In this document: in pieces, positions 43,433-52,235 of the stretch | Position numbering within the stretch: the stretch's first letter is position 1 | Layout: each line of letters starts with the position of its first letter | NCBI RefSeq assembly: GCF_918697925.1 | Contig: NZ_CAKKMF010000028.1 | Location: forward strand, 1-52,510 | DNA from: Arthrobacter sp. Bi26 | GTDB taxonomy: Bacteria; Actinomycetota; Actinomycetes; Actinomycetales; Micrococcaceae | Length of the DNA: 52,510 nt | Direction of reading: 5' to 3' | Translations under genes and position numbers: made by a program | The notes under the pieces: generated by a model | The model's database searches: none | What the model was told of the DNA's origin: nothing | What the model saw: only the letters and a program-made list of their open reading frames with translations

Positions 43433-44386
43433 ATGCACCGAGTTGTCGCCCTGGCACTGCCGGATGTGGTCGCTTTTGACCTTGCCATTCCAGCGCAGAT
43501 TTTCGGCCACGAGGATGAACGGGGACGGTACTCCTTCCGGGTCTGCGCAGCCCAGCCTGGCCTGGTGCCGACGACGTCCGGATATTCCATCCTGGCCGCT
43601 GACGGTTTGGGTGCCCTTCTATCCGCGGATACGGTCGTGGTGCCCGGCTACGCACCGCTGAACGATCCACCCGCGGAGGTCTGTGTGGCGCTGCGTCAGG
43701 CAGCGGCCAACGGAGCCCGCATGGTGTCTGTATGCACAGGCGCTTTCGCCCTCGCTGCTGCAGGTCTCTTGGACGGCAAGCGGGCAACCACCCACTGGAG
43801 AAACGCCGAACGTCTTCAGACCCTGTACCCGGGAGTCGCCGTCGACGCAGACGTCCTGTACATAGACCAAGGCAGCGTCAGCACCAGCGCCGGGGTAGCG
43901 GCAGGCATAGACCTATGTCTGCACCTGGTCCGCAAGGACTATGGAACGGAGGCGGCCAACAGCATTGCACGACGGATGGTAGTGGCCCCGCACCGGGAAG
44001 GGGGCCAAGTCCAGTTCATGGAACGTGCGGTCGCCGCGCCTTTGGCCCTCTTCGCCGACACCTGCGCCTGGGCAAGGCAGAACCTGGCTGAACCGCTCAC
44101 AGTCGACGACCTGGCCGCCCACGCCGGCTGGGCACCCAGGAGCTTCACACGCAAATTTACGGCCGAAGCAGGAATGACACCTTTGAGGTGGCTAAACGAT
44201 CAACGGATAGGCGAAGCATGCCGGCTCTTGGAAACCACCGATCTGACTGTACAGGCGGTTGCCTCCAGGACTGGTTTGGGAACGACAGCAAATTTCCGGC
44301 TCCACTTCACCCGGAAATTTAACACCACACCCTCAAGCTACCGTCGCCTCTACCAAGGCAGGAACCGGCACGCTGCACCAACCTAA
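43433..44386 (+). CDS. GlxA family transcriptional regulator (DJ-1/PfpI domain plus AraC HTH)
   Basis: 317 residues from ATG 43433, chosen because the domain starts directly with RVVALALPDVVAFDLAIPAQIF. Residues about 1-180 form a DJ-1/PfpI-like sensor (VSVCTGAFALAAAGLLDGKRATTHW holds the nucleophile-elbow cysteine position). Residues about 210-310 form the AraC-type double HTH (LTVDDLAAHAGWAPRSFTRKF and VQAVASRTGLGTTANFRLHF). Such regulators often control small-molecule catabolism, e.g. of arginine or quaternary amines. No ribosome site is obvious, so it may be leaderless. The divergent hydrolase is a possible target. Confidence 0.9.
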   Translation: MHRVVALALPDVVAFDLAIPAQIFGHEDERGRYSFRVCAAQPGLVPTTSGYSILAADGLGALLSADTVVVPGYAPLNDPPAEVCVALRQAAANGARMVSVCTGAFALAAAGLLDGKRATTHWRNAERLQTLYPGVAVDADVLYIDQGSVSTSAGVAAGIDLCLHLVRKDYGTEAANSIARRMVVAPHREGGQVQFMERAVAAPLALFADTCAWARQNLAEPLTVDDLAAHAGWAPRSFTRKFTAEAGMTPLRWLNDQRIGEACRLLETTDLTVQAVASRTGLGTTANFRLHFTRKFNTTPSSYRRLYQGRNRHAAPT

Positions 44387-44417
44387 AACCCCCTTCCTGG
44401 CGGTGCCGTCTCTTAAA

Positions 44418-44482
44418 TGTCACGCGCCCGGCCGTGTCACAGTCCGCCACTCGGCTGCTTTGGTGACAGATCGCGCTAAAGT
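44418..44482 (+). promoter_or_regulatory. TetR gene promoter region with TGTCAC repeats
   Basis: TGTCAC occurs at 44418-44423 and 44435-44440, and inverted (GTGACA) at 44463-44468. A -10-like TAAAGT at 44477-44482 ends six bases before ATG 44489, so the TetR message is probably leaderless. The repeats could be the TetR operator. Confidence 0.4.
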
Positions 44483-44488
44483 GTCCGT

Positions 44489-45127
44489 ATGCCCAGGATT
44501 TCGGCCGCGAACAACGCCGCCCAACGTGCCGAGACCCAGCGCCGCATCCTGACCGCTTTCGGGGAACTCCTGTTCACCCACGGGCTGCCCGGCCTGACCA
44601 TGACGGACGTCGCACGCCACGCCCAGATCGGCCGGACCGCCGTCTACAACTACTACGCGGACATCGAAGAACTCCTGATCGCCTACGCCCTGGATGAGAC
44701 GGAACGGTTCCTGCTCGACCTGCGCGAATCGCTCGATGCGCTGGAGAACCCGGTGGAGCGGCTGGCCGTCTACGTCCGGGCCCAGGTGGAGGACCTGAGC
44801 CGGCGCCACCTGCCGCCGGGGCCGGCCATGGCGGCGGTGCTCTCGCCGTCGTCGTTCGCCAAGCTCGCGGACCACGTGGGTGAGCTCAGCGTGCTCCTGC
44901 GGGGGATCCTGCGCGACGGCATGACCCAGGGCTACCTGCCCGAGTCGGACGTCGCCCAGCTCGCCCAGCTCATCCACGGCACGCTTTCCTCGAGCGCTGC
45001 CCGGGGCGACGGTGCGGGACAGGACGCCGAGGCTGAGGCGCGGCTGGCCCGGACGGTGCGGTTCATCCAGCTGGGCGCCGGGGCCAGGTTCGACGACGCC
45101 GGCCGGCCGGTCCGCGCCAACAGTTAA
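44489..45127 (+). CDS. TetR/AcrR family transcriptional regulator
   Basis: 212 residues. TetR HTH at about 14-60: RILTAFGELLFTHGLPGLTMTDVARHAQIGRTAVYNYYADIEELL. The C-terminal ligand domain is unremarkable. No divergent target gene is adjacent (upstream is the GlxA-type gene on the same strand, downstream the convergent LytR_C gene), so its regulon is elsewhere or it is autoregulatory. The mRNA appears leaderless. Confidence 0.9.
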   Translation: MPRISAANNAAQRAETQRRILTAFGELLFTHGLPGLTMTDVARHAQIGRTAVYNYYADIEELLIAYALDETERFLLDLRESLDALENPVERLAVYVRAQVEDLSRRHLPPGPAMAAVLSPSSFAKLADHVGELSVLLRGILRDGMTQGYLPESDVAQLAQLIHGTLSSSAARGDGAGQDAEAEARLARTVRFIQLGAGARFDDAGRPVRANS

Positions 45128-45150
45128 GCCGCGTGCCCTAACTGCGTGCC

Positions 45151-45828
45151 CTAGCCCGCCGCGGGCGTGGCCGTCGGCAGGATGGGCAGGGTGGTGTCAT
45201 CCACGATGCGCCGGTCCTCGCGGGGGCAGCTGAGCTGGCCCGGCGTCTGGTCCACGAGTTCCGGCTTGGCCAGTTCCTTGAAGTCGCCGGTAATGATGAC
45301 GTCCACGCTCGGGTCCGTGCGGCCGTCCTGGACATAGTCCGAGCCGGGCAGGTTGCGCTGGACGCTGAAGGCAGCCGACTGGCCGGCGGCGCCGGAGACG
45401 ACCAGCGCCACGCCGCGGTAGCTCGACGTCGTGTTCCCCACCGCGCCCACGAGGAACTTCCGGGCGACGAGCTGATCGGCCACGCTCCGGGCCAGGCCCG
45501 GCCGGCTCGTGGAGTTGTAGACGTTGACGCTGACCTTATCCGGCGGCGTGTAGTCGTAGGTGGCCGCCGGGCACACCGACACTGCCGCCTTGCTCCGCTC
45601 CGCCGCGGGCAGCTTGATCTGGCCGTTCATGATGGCGAGGGCCACCACGATCGCCGCCGCGAGCAGGCCGACAAGCATCACCAGGACCACGCCGTGCAGG
45701 ATCCTGCGCCGCAGCCGGACGGGGTTGTCTGCCGTGTCGTCCTGCTCCACGAACGTGGCCCGCAGCTCGGAGCCACTGATGACGCGGTGCCCATGCAGGA
45801 CTCGGACGTCTCGCGGCTTCCTAGCCAT
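45151..45828 (-). CDS. LytR C-terminal (LytR_C) domain membrane protein
   Basis: 225 residues. An N-terminal cytoplasmic stretch, one membrane helix (HGVVLVMLVGLLAAAIVVALAI, about 45-66), then an extracytoplasmic LytR_C domain (VSVNVYNSTSRPGLARSVADQLVARKF...VALVVSGAAGQSAAFSVQRNL). LytR_C domains accompany LytR-CpsA-Psr wall-polymer ligases but occur alone in actinobacteria. It overlaps the upstream gene by 8 bp, so the two are cotranscribed; this two-gene pair is, from memory, common in Arthrobacter-like genomes. Confidence 0.85.
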   Translation of the reverse strand: MARKPRDVRVLHGHRVISGSELRATFVEQDDTADNPVRLRRRILHGVVLVMLVGLLAAAIVVALAIMNGQIKLPAAERSKAAVSVCPAATYDYTPPDKVSVNVYNSTSRPGLARSVADQLVARKFLVGAVGNTTSSYRGVALVVSGAAGQSAAFSVQRNLPGSDYVQDGRTDPSVDVIITGDFKELAKPELVDQTPGQLSCPREDRRIVDDTTLPILPTATPAAG

Positions 45829-46123
45829 TTATCACGAGGACTCGCGCGTGGATTGCGGTGCGCTGGTGCAACGCGGTGCGGACTGCCCGGTGCAGGCCGT
45901 CTTCAAGGTAGAGGACGCCGCGGTATTCCACGACGTGCGGGAAGAGGTCGCCGAAAAACGTGGAGTCCTCGGCCAACAGGGCTTCAAGGTCCAGCGTGCG
46001 CTTCGTGGTCACCAGCTCATCAAGCCGGACCGGACGCGGCGGCAGGGCCGCCCAGTCCTTGGGCGTGGTGTAACCATGGTCGGGGTACGGGCGTCCCTCG
46101 CCCACAGCTTTGAATATCACCAT
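45821..46123 (-). CDS. Conserved small protein, VapB-annotated family with ParB-like DGLHR motif
   Basis: 100 residues, no membrane segment. Recognisable features are GRPYPDHGYTTPKDWAALPPR near the N-terminus and YLEDGLHRAVRTALHQR near the C-terminus, where DGLHR recalls the D-G-x-H-R nucleotide-binding motif of ParB/sulfiredoxin-like folds. Similar proteins are labelled VapB-type antitoxins in actinobacterial annotations (from memory), but no PIN-domain VapC toxin is adjacent. The stable partner is the LytR_C gene, overlapping by 8 bp. True function unknown. Confidence 0.6.
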   Translation of the reverse strand: MVIFKAVGEGRPYPDHGYTTPKDWAALPPRPVRLDELVTTKRTLDLEALLAEDSTFFGDLFPHVVEYRGVLYLEDGLHRAVRTALHQRTAIHARVLVING

Positions 46124-46298
46124 GCCAGCCTAGGGAACTTGGACGCCTGAAGGAATCAAGTTCCGCGGGCGGCGTGAGGTTGTGGCCAAACAGTAACCAT
46201 CTGTCACACGATGCTTCGCCGCCTGTCACTTCCAGCGCGGGCCGCCGATCTTCTGCACTGTTCACACAAACGGTCCGCGCGGCTGACAGAATAGCCGT

Positions 46299-47213
46299 AT
46301 GACTTCACCCGAGACTGCCCCTGTTCCGTCGCCGTCTGCCCCTGTGCTGGCGCTGCTGCTCGACGTCGACGGTCCGGTCGCGAGCCCGGTCACCCGCGAA
46401 GTGCAGCCCGGCATCATCGCGGATCTGGTGGCCCTGGCCGCCGCCGGCGTGCCGGTCATCTTCAACACCGGCCGGTCGGACGCGTTCATCCGCGAACAAG
46501 TCATGGAACCGATGATTGCTGCCGGGATGCCCGCCGGCACCGTCATCCACGCCATCTGCGAAAAGGGCGCCGTCTGGTTCAGCTACACCGCGGAGGGCCC
46601 CGGCCCGGTCCACGTGGATCATGAACTCGCCATCCCGCAGGCCTTCGGCGACGACGTCCGCCGCCTGGTCGCCGAGGACTACTCCGCCCACATGTTCTAC
46701 GACGAAACCAAGCGGGCCATGGTCTCCGTGGAGCAGCACATCGCCGTCGCCAACCCTGACTACCGGGCCGAGCAGGAACTCTTCGACGCCGACGCCATGG
46801 GCATCATGGCACGGCACGGGCTCGGTGTGGTGCGGCTGGACCACCACGTCCCCGATTCGGATGACCAGATCGATTTCCGCGTCGATCCGACCATCATCTC
46901 GACCGATATCGAATCGGTCCGGCTGGGCAAAGACCTGGGCGCGAGCCGGGCAGTGGAGTTCCTGGCCGCACAGGGCATCACGCCGCAGGCCTGGCGCACG
47001 GTGGGCGATTCCCGCACGGACTACGCCATGGCCGACTGGCTGCACTACAACGACCACGCGGTGAAGCACGTGGACGTCCGGCCCGCGGACGGCATCCCGG
47101 TCAAACCCTACGAGGTTCTCACCGCCGCTGATTTGGGGCTCGGCGAGGACGTCATCCACGACGACGCCGGTGGCGCCTTTCTGCACCACTGGCTGGCCGT
47201 CGTCACCGGCTGA
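46299..47213 (+). CDS. HAD superfamily hydrolase
   Basis: 304 residues from ATG 46299. Motif I is LLLDVDG (nucleophile and acid/base aspartates, about residues 20-26), motif II IFNTGRSDA, and the metal motif TVGDSRTDYAMADW near residue 235. The cap contains a substrate region rich in His/Asp. Sugar-phosphate phosphatase or trehalose-phosphate phosphatase-like activity is likely. The start lies close behind a -10-like sequence (CAGAAT), suggesting a leaderless transcript. It precedes the Stealth gene on the same strand by 127 bp. Confidence 0.85.
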   Translation: MTSPETAPVPSPSAPVLALLLDVDGPVASPVTREVQPGIIADLVALAAAGVPVIFNTGRSDAFIREQVMEPMIAAGMPAGTVIHAICEKGAVWFSYTAEGPGPVHVDHELAIPQAFGDDVRRLVAEDYSAHMFYDETKRAMVSVEQHIAVANPDYRAEQELFDADAMGIMARHGLGVVRLDHHVPDSDDQIDFRVDPTIISTDIESVRLGKDLGASRAVEFLAAQGITPQAWRTVGDSRTDYAMADWLHYNDHAVKHVDVRPADGIPVKPYEVLTAADLGLGEDVIHDDAGGAFLHHWLAVVTG

Positions 47214-47340
47214 GGCCCGTTCCGCCGTCACATTCCGTCGTCATGCACCGCAGGTGCCGGCCGGTTTTCCGCGGCAATTTTGAGGCCCGCGTTATCATGC
47301 AAGTAGACACCAACGCACTCAAAGAAGCGGGAGATCAGAC

Positions 47341-48930
47341 ATTACCGAAGCAGCGATCCAAGACGAGATTTACTATGGCAGTCAGGCATCCGCGGAAGCC
47401 CACGCCGAGATCACGTCGGCGGCCGCCGTCGCCAGATTCCGGACCCGCTCCGATGTTGTCCGCCGCCGCGGGCGCTATGCGCTGATCAACGAGAACCGCA
47501 CGCCGTACCAGGCCATGGTCGAGGACCTGATGTTCCTGCGTTCCGTCATGGCCGGCGCCGGCATCAGCTACTTGCTGGTCCGCGGCAACAACCACCGCCC
47601 GGTCGTCGCCGTCGACTGGAAGGACCGCAAGGAACTCCGCGACGCCCTTGTAGAGGCGTGCCGCGACGAGCCGTTCTATTCCATGAGCGTGGACGCCAAG
47701 AAGAAATCCTCTGTGCTGGTGGCCGACGGTGAGCTTTCACCGAACCGCCAGTCCCGGATCTTCCGGCTGTACCGGCCCAGGGTGGAGCCGGAGGGCGGCT
47801 TTGAATTCGGGGCTTCCGCCGGCGTCCAGCTGGAGCTCTGGAGCTTCGAGGGCGATCAGCTGATCCTGCCGATCGAGAACTCCCTGACGCGCCGCACCAT
47901 GCTGGCCCAAGACGCGGTGCGCGGCACGGTGGAACGCTACGGCCACACGTGGCCCACCATCGAGAACATGTTCGCGGACCACGCGAGCGACATCAGCTTC
48001 GACATCGACCTCGTGTTCTCATGGGTTGACGGCAGCTCCCCCGAGTACATCGCTGCCCGCCGAGCCCGCATGGCCGGCGTGGTGGTGGGCGAGGGAGATG
48101 ACCACGAGGCCCGCTTCCGCCAGATCGATGAGCTCAAGTACGCCCTGCGTTCGGTCTACATGTTCGCGCCGTGGATCCGCCGGATTTTCATCGCCACGGA
48201 CTCCCCCACGCCGTCATGGCTGGCGGACCACCCCAGCGTGACGATCGTCCGCAGCGAAGAGTTTTTCGCCGACACTTCGGTTCTGCCCACGCACAATTCG
48301 CAGGCCGTGGAATGCCAGCTGCACCACATCGAGGGACTCTCCGAGCACTTCCTGTATTCGAACGACGACATGTTCTTCGGCCGCGCCGTGGGGCCGGACA
48401 TGTTCTTCACCCCCGGCGGCATCACGAAGTTCATCGAGGCCGAGACCCGGATCGGGCTGGGGGACAACGACGCCGAACGCAGCGGCTTTGAGAACGCCGC
48501 CCGGGTGAACCGCAAGCTGCTGTGGAACCGCTTCGGCCGCATTACCACCCGGCACCTGGAGCACACGGCGGCCCCGCTGCGGCGCAGCGTGGTCGAGCAG
48601 ATGGAACAGGAGTTCCCGGCCGAGTTTGCCAAGACCGCGGCGAGCACGTTCCGGGCCGCGGACAACATCTCTGTGACCAATTCGTTCTACCACTACTACG
48701 CGTTGCTCACGGGCCGGGCCGTGACCCAGACGGCTGCCAGGGTGAGATATGTGGACACCACGGCGCGGGCGGGCCTGAACTACCTGCCCAAGCTCCTGGC
48801 CAAGCGGAACATGGACTTCTTCTGCCTCAACGACGGCAGCTTCCCGGAGGTCCCCGCGGAAGAGCGGGCCGAGCTGGTCACGGATTTCCTGGAGAAGTAC
48901 TACCCCATCAAGGCGCCCTGGGAGAAGTAA
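47341..48930 (+). CDS. Stealth family (CpsY-like) UDP-sugar phosphotransferase, proposed AUU start
   Basis: 529 residues if read from ATT 47341, which has GGGAG at 7-nt spacing. The first in-frame ATG is 47515 (471 residues). Stealth regions: CR1 around 219 (IDLVFSWVDGSSPEY), CR2 around 248-293 (FRQIDELKYALRSVYMFAPW), CR3 (EHFLYSNDDMFFGR) and CR4 (NMDFFCLNDGSFPEV). The family transfers hexose-1-phosphate to capsule or cell-surface glycans. From memory, Mycobacterium tuberculosis CpsY (532 aa) aligns closely, and its N-terminal VTRRGKIAR / EDLVFLRKVL corresponds here to VRRRGRYAL / EDLMFLRSVM. The first of these lies upstream of ATG 47515, so the longer reading is preferred. Between stop 47281 and 47515 there is no ATG, GTG or TTG in frame. 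Confidence 0.85.
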   Translation: MTEAAIQDEIYYGSQASAEAHAEITSAAAVARFRTRSDVVRRRGRYALINENRTPYQAMVEDLMFLRSVMAGAGISYLLVRGNNHRPVVAVDWKDRKELRDALVEACRDEPFYSMSVDAKKKSSVLVADGELSPNRQSRIFRLYRPRVEPEGGFEFGASAGVQLELWSFEGDQLILPIENSLTRRTMLAQDAVRGTVERYGHTWPTIENMFADHASDISFDIDLVFSWVDGSSPEYIAARRARMAGVVVGEGDDHEARFRQIDELKYALRSVYMFAPWIRRIFIATDSPTPSWLADHPSVTIVRSEEFFADTSVLPTHNSQAVECQLHHIEGLSEHFLYSNDDMFFGRAVGPDMFFTPGGITKFIEAETRIGLGDNDAERSGFENAARVNRKLLWNRFGRITTRHLEHTAAPLRRSVVEQMEQEFPAEFAKTAASTFRAADNISVTNSFYHYYALLTGRAVTQTAARVRYVDTTARAGLNYLPKLLAKRNMDFFCLNDGSFPEVPAEERAELVTDFLEKYYPIKAPWEK

Positions 48931-48993
48931 CGAACCGTGACCAAAGCGGGCGCCGCCTCGTTCAGGCAGTGATGACGCCAGCCAGGGATTGCA

Positions 48994-49935
48994 TCAGTTC
49001 AGGGTGGTGAACCTGCGGGGCGCCGGCGTCCGGGCCGGGGCCTCGAGCTTGGCCTGCTCCGGGATGGAAATCCCGGCGGCTGCGAGCCGGCGCTGGACTT
49101 CCTCAGGAGAGACAAGCTCGCCGACGGCCGGGGTGTCGCCGAGCAGCGCCACTGAGTGCACGATCGTGTGTTCGTAGACGTGGACCAGGTTGAACGCCTG
49201 CCCGCCGTCGCGGCCACGGGTGCCGCCCACCGGAACGTTCAGGTCCTGGGTGTAGCAGGTGGCTGAGGCCACGGACACGGGGATACCCGCGAATGTTGCG
49301 GTGGTCGAGTAGTGCAGGTGGCCGCCCAGGATGGCGCGGACATCGGAGTTGCGCAGGACACCGGCAAGCGCCGACTGGCCCCGGAGCTCCACGAGCACGG
49401 CAAGATCCAGCACGGACGGCACCGGCGGGTGGTGCAGGGCCAGGATGGTCCCGTCCGGGGCCGGCGTGGCCAGCTCAGCAGCGAGCCAATCCAGCTGGCC
49501 GTGGCTCAATTCGCCATGGTGGAAGCCGGGCACGGAGGTGTCCAGGGTGATGATGCGCAGCCCGTTGACGAAGTAGCTGTGGTCCACCGGCGCGTCATTG
49601 TCGGCCTGGTCCAGGAGCCCGGCCCGGAAGTTGGCCCGGTTGTCGTGGTTGCCCATCGCCCAGATGACCTTCGCCCCCAAGGCCTTGCAGGCCGGATCCA
49701 CGATTGCGCGGAGCTTGGCATACGCCTCGGGTTCCCCGAGATCAGCCAGGTCCCCCGTGAAGATCACGGCTTCGGGGCGTGCACCCGAGGCGTGGACCTC
49801 CTCGAAGAGCTGCCTGAGCAGGGCTTCGCTGTCCACGACGCCGTGCAGGGGTTGCGGACCCCCCAGCAAGTGGGGGTCGCTCAGGTGAAGTAGGAAATGA
49901 CGTGGCCGGGGGTGCTCGGCCTCGATGCGCTCCAT
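48994..49935 (-). CDS. Metallophosphoesterase, CpdA-like (3',5'-cAMP phosphodiesterase family)
   Basis: 313 residues. Calcineurin-like phosphoesterase with the full metal-ligand set: LSDPHLLG (D-x-H), FTGDLADLG (GD), WAMGNHDNR (GNHD), LALHHPP and ILGGHLHYS (GHxH). The class III cAMP phosphodiesterase/CpdA layout is the best match, although other phosphodiesters are possible. Cytoplasmic. The C-terminal 60 residues after the GHLH motif continue as a small extension with an Ala/Pro-rich end. Convergent with the Stealth gene. Confidence 0.88.
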   Translation of the reverse strand: MERIEAEHPRPRHFLLHLSDPHLLGGPQPLHGVVDSEALLRQLFEEVHASGARPEAVIFTGDLADLGEPEAYAKLRAIVDPACKALGAKVIWAMGNHDNRANFRAGLLDQADNDAPVDHSYFVNGLRIITLDTSVPGFHHGELSHGQLDWLAAELATPAPDGTILALHHPPVPSVLDLAVLVELRGQSALAGVLRNSDVRAILGGHLHYSTTATFAGIPVSVASATCYTQDLNVPVGGTRGRDGGQAFNLVHVYEHTIVHSVALLGDTPAVGELVSPEEVQRRLAAAGISIPEQAKLEAPARTPAPRRFTTLN

Positions 49936-50108
49936 TGCTGCCTTCTTGGTTGGGTGGAAGCGGTGCCTCCAGTGTCCCTCTCAGTAAGAACTATCCAACC
50001 AGACATTAGGCAAACAATGTAAAAACTGGGACAGGCATATTGGAAAATCGCGCGTTAACAGGTGGCGTGCCCTCACATGCTCCTGCAGGCATATGCGGGA
50101 CGCGGCCG

Positions 50109-50165
50109 CCCGGCGGCACTCCCAAAACCCCGGTTCAGCGGGGCGGGGCCGGCAGTGCCGCCGGG
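50109..50165 (-). terminator. Strong stem-loop after the formaldehyde dehydrogenase gene
   Basis: CCCGGCGGCACT (50109-50120) and AGTGCCGCCGGG (50154-50165) are perfect 12-bp complements, with a GC-rich inner part (CCCC / GGGG). It starts 12 bp beyond the minus-strand stop at 50177. No T-run follows on the minus strand. The rest of the 49936-50176 gap shows no gene. Confidence 0.65.
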
Positions 50166-50176
50166 TTGGGGTTGCG

Positions 50177-51388
50177 CTAGCTGAGGTAGCCGTTCGGGTT
50201 GAGCACGAACTTCGTCGCCGCGCCGGCGTCGAATTCGGCGTACCCCTTCGGCGCGTCCTCCAGGGCAATGGCCTTCGCGTTGACGTTCTTGGCGATGTGT
50301 ACCTTGTCGTGCAGGATGGCCATCATCAGCTGCCGGTTGTATTTCATGACCGGACACTGTCCCGTGGTGAAGCTGAGCGATTTCGCCCAGCCCGTTCCGA
50401 GGCTGAGCGACAGCGAGCCTTTCCGTGCAGCCTCGTCTATGCCGCCCGGGTCGCCGGTGACGTAGAGCCCGGGGATGCCGAGGGCGCCGCCGGCGGCCGT
50501 GACTTCCATGAGGGAGTTCAGGACGGTTGCCGGGGCTTCCTGGGCTCCGGCACCGTGGCCCCTGGCCTCGAAGCCTACGGCATCAACGCCGCAGTCGACT
50601 TCCGGGACGCCGAGGAGCTGCTCGATTTGCTCCGCCGGGCCGCCCTTGCTCAGGTCGACGGTCTCGCAGCCAAAGCTGCGCGCCTGGGCCAAACGGTCCG
50701 CGTTCAGGTCCCCCACAATCACGACGGCGGCACCCAGCAGGTGCGCGCTGGTCGCCGCGGCCAGGCCTACGGGGCCCGCGCCAGCGATGTAGACGGTGGA
50801 GCCGGGGCCGACGCCCGCGGTGACCGCGCCATGGAATCCGGTCGGGAAGATGTCCGAGAGCATGGCCAGGTCCATGATTTTTTCAAGGGCCCGGTCCTTG
50901 TCGGGGAACTTCAGCAGGTTCCAATCGGCGTACGGCACCAGGACGTAGTTGGCCTGGCCGCCGACCCAGCCGCCCATGTCCACGTAGCCGTAGGCGCTGC
51001 CTGGCCGGTCGGGGTTGACGTTCAGGCAGATGCCCGTCTTGCGTTCCTTGCAGTTCCGGCAGCGCCCGCAAGCGATGTTGAACGGGACGGAACAGATGTC
51101 CCCCACTTTGATGAATTCAACGTCCGGCCCCACTTCCACCACTTCGCCGGTGATCTCGTGCCCAAGCACCAGGTCAGGGGGGGCTGTGGTGCGTCCCCGG
51201 ACCATGTGCTGGTCCGAGCCGCAGATGTTGGTGGCAACGGTCTTGATGATGGCGCCGTGGCGCACCTGCCGGCCGACGTTGGCGGGATTGACCCCCGGGC
51301 CGTCCTTGAGTTCAAAGGTGGGGTAGTCAATGTCTATCAGTTCGACTTTTCCCGGCCCCTTGTAGGCAACGGCTTTGTTCCCTGTCAT
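50177..51388 (-). CDS. fdhA: Glutathione-independent formaldehyde dehydrogenase
   Basis: 403 residues from ATG 51388, AGGAGG at 7-nt spacing. Zinc-dependent medium-chain dehydrogenase that oxidises formaldehyde with NAD+ without glutathione. Motifs: TNICGSDQHMVRGRT (catalytic zinc Cys and the HMVRGRT stretch), GHEITGEV, the structural-zinc cysteines in ACGRCRNCKERKTGIC, Rossmann VYIAGAGPVGLAAATSA, VDAVGFEARGHG, and SFTTGQCPVMKYNR. The layout matches Pseudomonas FdhA (399 aa) almost throughout, from memory. A palindrome in the presumed promoter (51558-51569) suggests specific control. It detoxifies formaldehyde from C1 or N-methyl substrate turnover. Confidence 0.92.
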   Translation of the reverse strand: MTGNKAVAYKGPGKVELIDIDYPTFELKDGPGVNPANVGRQVRHGAIIKTVATNICGSDQHMVRGRTTAPPDLVLGHEITGEVVEVGPDVEFIKVGDICSVPFNIACGRCRNCKERKTGICLNVNPDRPGSAYGYVDMGGWVGGQANYVLVPYADWNLLKFPDKDRALEKIMDLAMLSDIFPTGFHGAVTAGVGPGSTVYIAGAGPVGLAAATSAHLLGAAVVIVGDLNADRLAQARSFGCETVDLSKGGPAEQIEQLLGVPEVDCGVDAVGFEARGHGAGAQEAPATVLNSLMEVTAAGGALGIPGLYVTGDPGGIDEAARKGSLSLSLGTGWAKSLSFTTGQCPVMKYNRQLMMAILHDKVHIAKNVNAKAIALEDAPKGYAEFDAGAATKFVLNPNGYLS

Positions 51389-51546
51389 CTCATTCCTCCT
51401 GCGTTCACGGACCCACACGGGGCCCTGCTGTGATTGACGAAGTGTTTGATGCGCCCTCCGCAGGGACACCTCGGCCGCACTGCCGAAGGGCGGCTGTCAG
51501 GGATGACTGCGCCGTGGATGTGCCCGGAATGTTGGAGGGTTCGGCC

Positions 51547-51575
51547 AGTCTAGGGGGTAAGCATGCTTAGGGATA
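51547..51575 (-). promoter_or_regulatory. fdhA promoter with a perfect 12-bp palindrome in the spacer
   Basis: TAGACT (51552-51547, minus strand) is a -10-like hexamer with a weak -35 (TATCCC region) 17 bp upstream. The spacer contains the perfect palindrome TAAGCATGCTTA (51558-51569). A regulator binding there could act on the promoter directly. Confidence 0.4.
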
Positions 51576-51610
51576 GAGGCTGCGGAATCGGAAGGCGGGC
51601 CGGGGCTGTT

Positions 51611-52096
51611 TCAGTCCAGGGCGGACTGAACAGCGTCGATGATCTCCGGTGAGTCCGGCTCCACGGTGGGCGCAAAGCGGGCGATGACCTCGCCGTCGCG
51701 GTTCACGAGGAACTTCTCAAAGTTCCACTTCACCAGGCCGGGCAGGAGCCCGTTCTTGAACTTGGTGAGCTCGGCGTAGAGCGGGTGCTGGTTCTTTCCC
51801 CGGACGCTGGACTTGACTGTCAGCGGGAAGGTCACGCCGAAATTGCGCTGGCAGAACTCGGCGATCTCTGCGTCGCCGCCGGGCTCCTGCCCGGCGAACT
51901 GGTTGCAGGGGACGCCGAGGACCTGGAAGCCTTGGCCGCGGAACTTGTTGTGCAGTGCCTCGAGTCCTGCGTATTGGGGCGTGAAACCGCACTCGGACGC
52001 CACGTTGACCACCAGAACCACCTCTCCCCTGAAGCGGCCAAAATCGGTCTCGGTCCCGTCGATGAGGGTCAAGGGAATGGAGTGCAGAGCTGTCAT
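51611..52096 (-). CDS. Glutathione peroxidase family protein (thioredoxin-type peroxidase)
   Basis: 161 residues from ATG 52096, with AAGGACG about 8 nt upstream; the longer frame to 52165 lacks support. Family motifs: VVLVVNVASECGFTPQY with the catalytic Cys (cysteine, not selenocysteine), VLGVPCNQFAGQEPG with the second Cys position, and WNFEKFLVNRDGEVIARF with the catalytic Trp-Asn. Bacterial members mostly reduce hydroperoxides using thioredoxin rather than glutathione. Cytoplasmic; antioxidant role. It stands alone. Confidence 0.93.
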   Translation of the reverse strand: MTALHSIPLTLIDGTETDFGRFRGEVVLVVNVASECGFTPQYAGLEALHNKFRGQGFQVLGVPCNQFAGQEPGGDAEIAEFCQRNFGVTFPLTVKSSVRGKNQHPLYAELTKFKNGLLPGLVKWNFEKFLVNRDGEVIARFAPTVEPDSPEIIDAVQSALD

Positions 52097-52235
52097 GGAG
52101 CGCGTCCTTGCGATATCGGTGGTCCGGAGCCGGGGTTCGGAACTGTTCCCCCCATTATCCGGCACCGAGGCGTGCGGGTATGGGTGCGCATCCCGGACCC
52201 GACGCTGGGCCGGTAACTGGGTCCCGACCCGGCGT

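Noticed and set aside
45821..46123. A VapBC toxin-antitoxin module
   Set aside because: No PIN-domain toxin is adjacent; the overlapping partner is a LytR_C membrane protein, so the antitoxin label is not supported by context.
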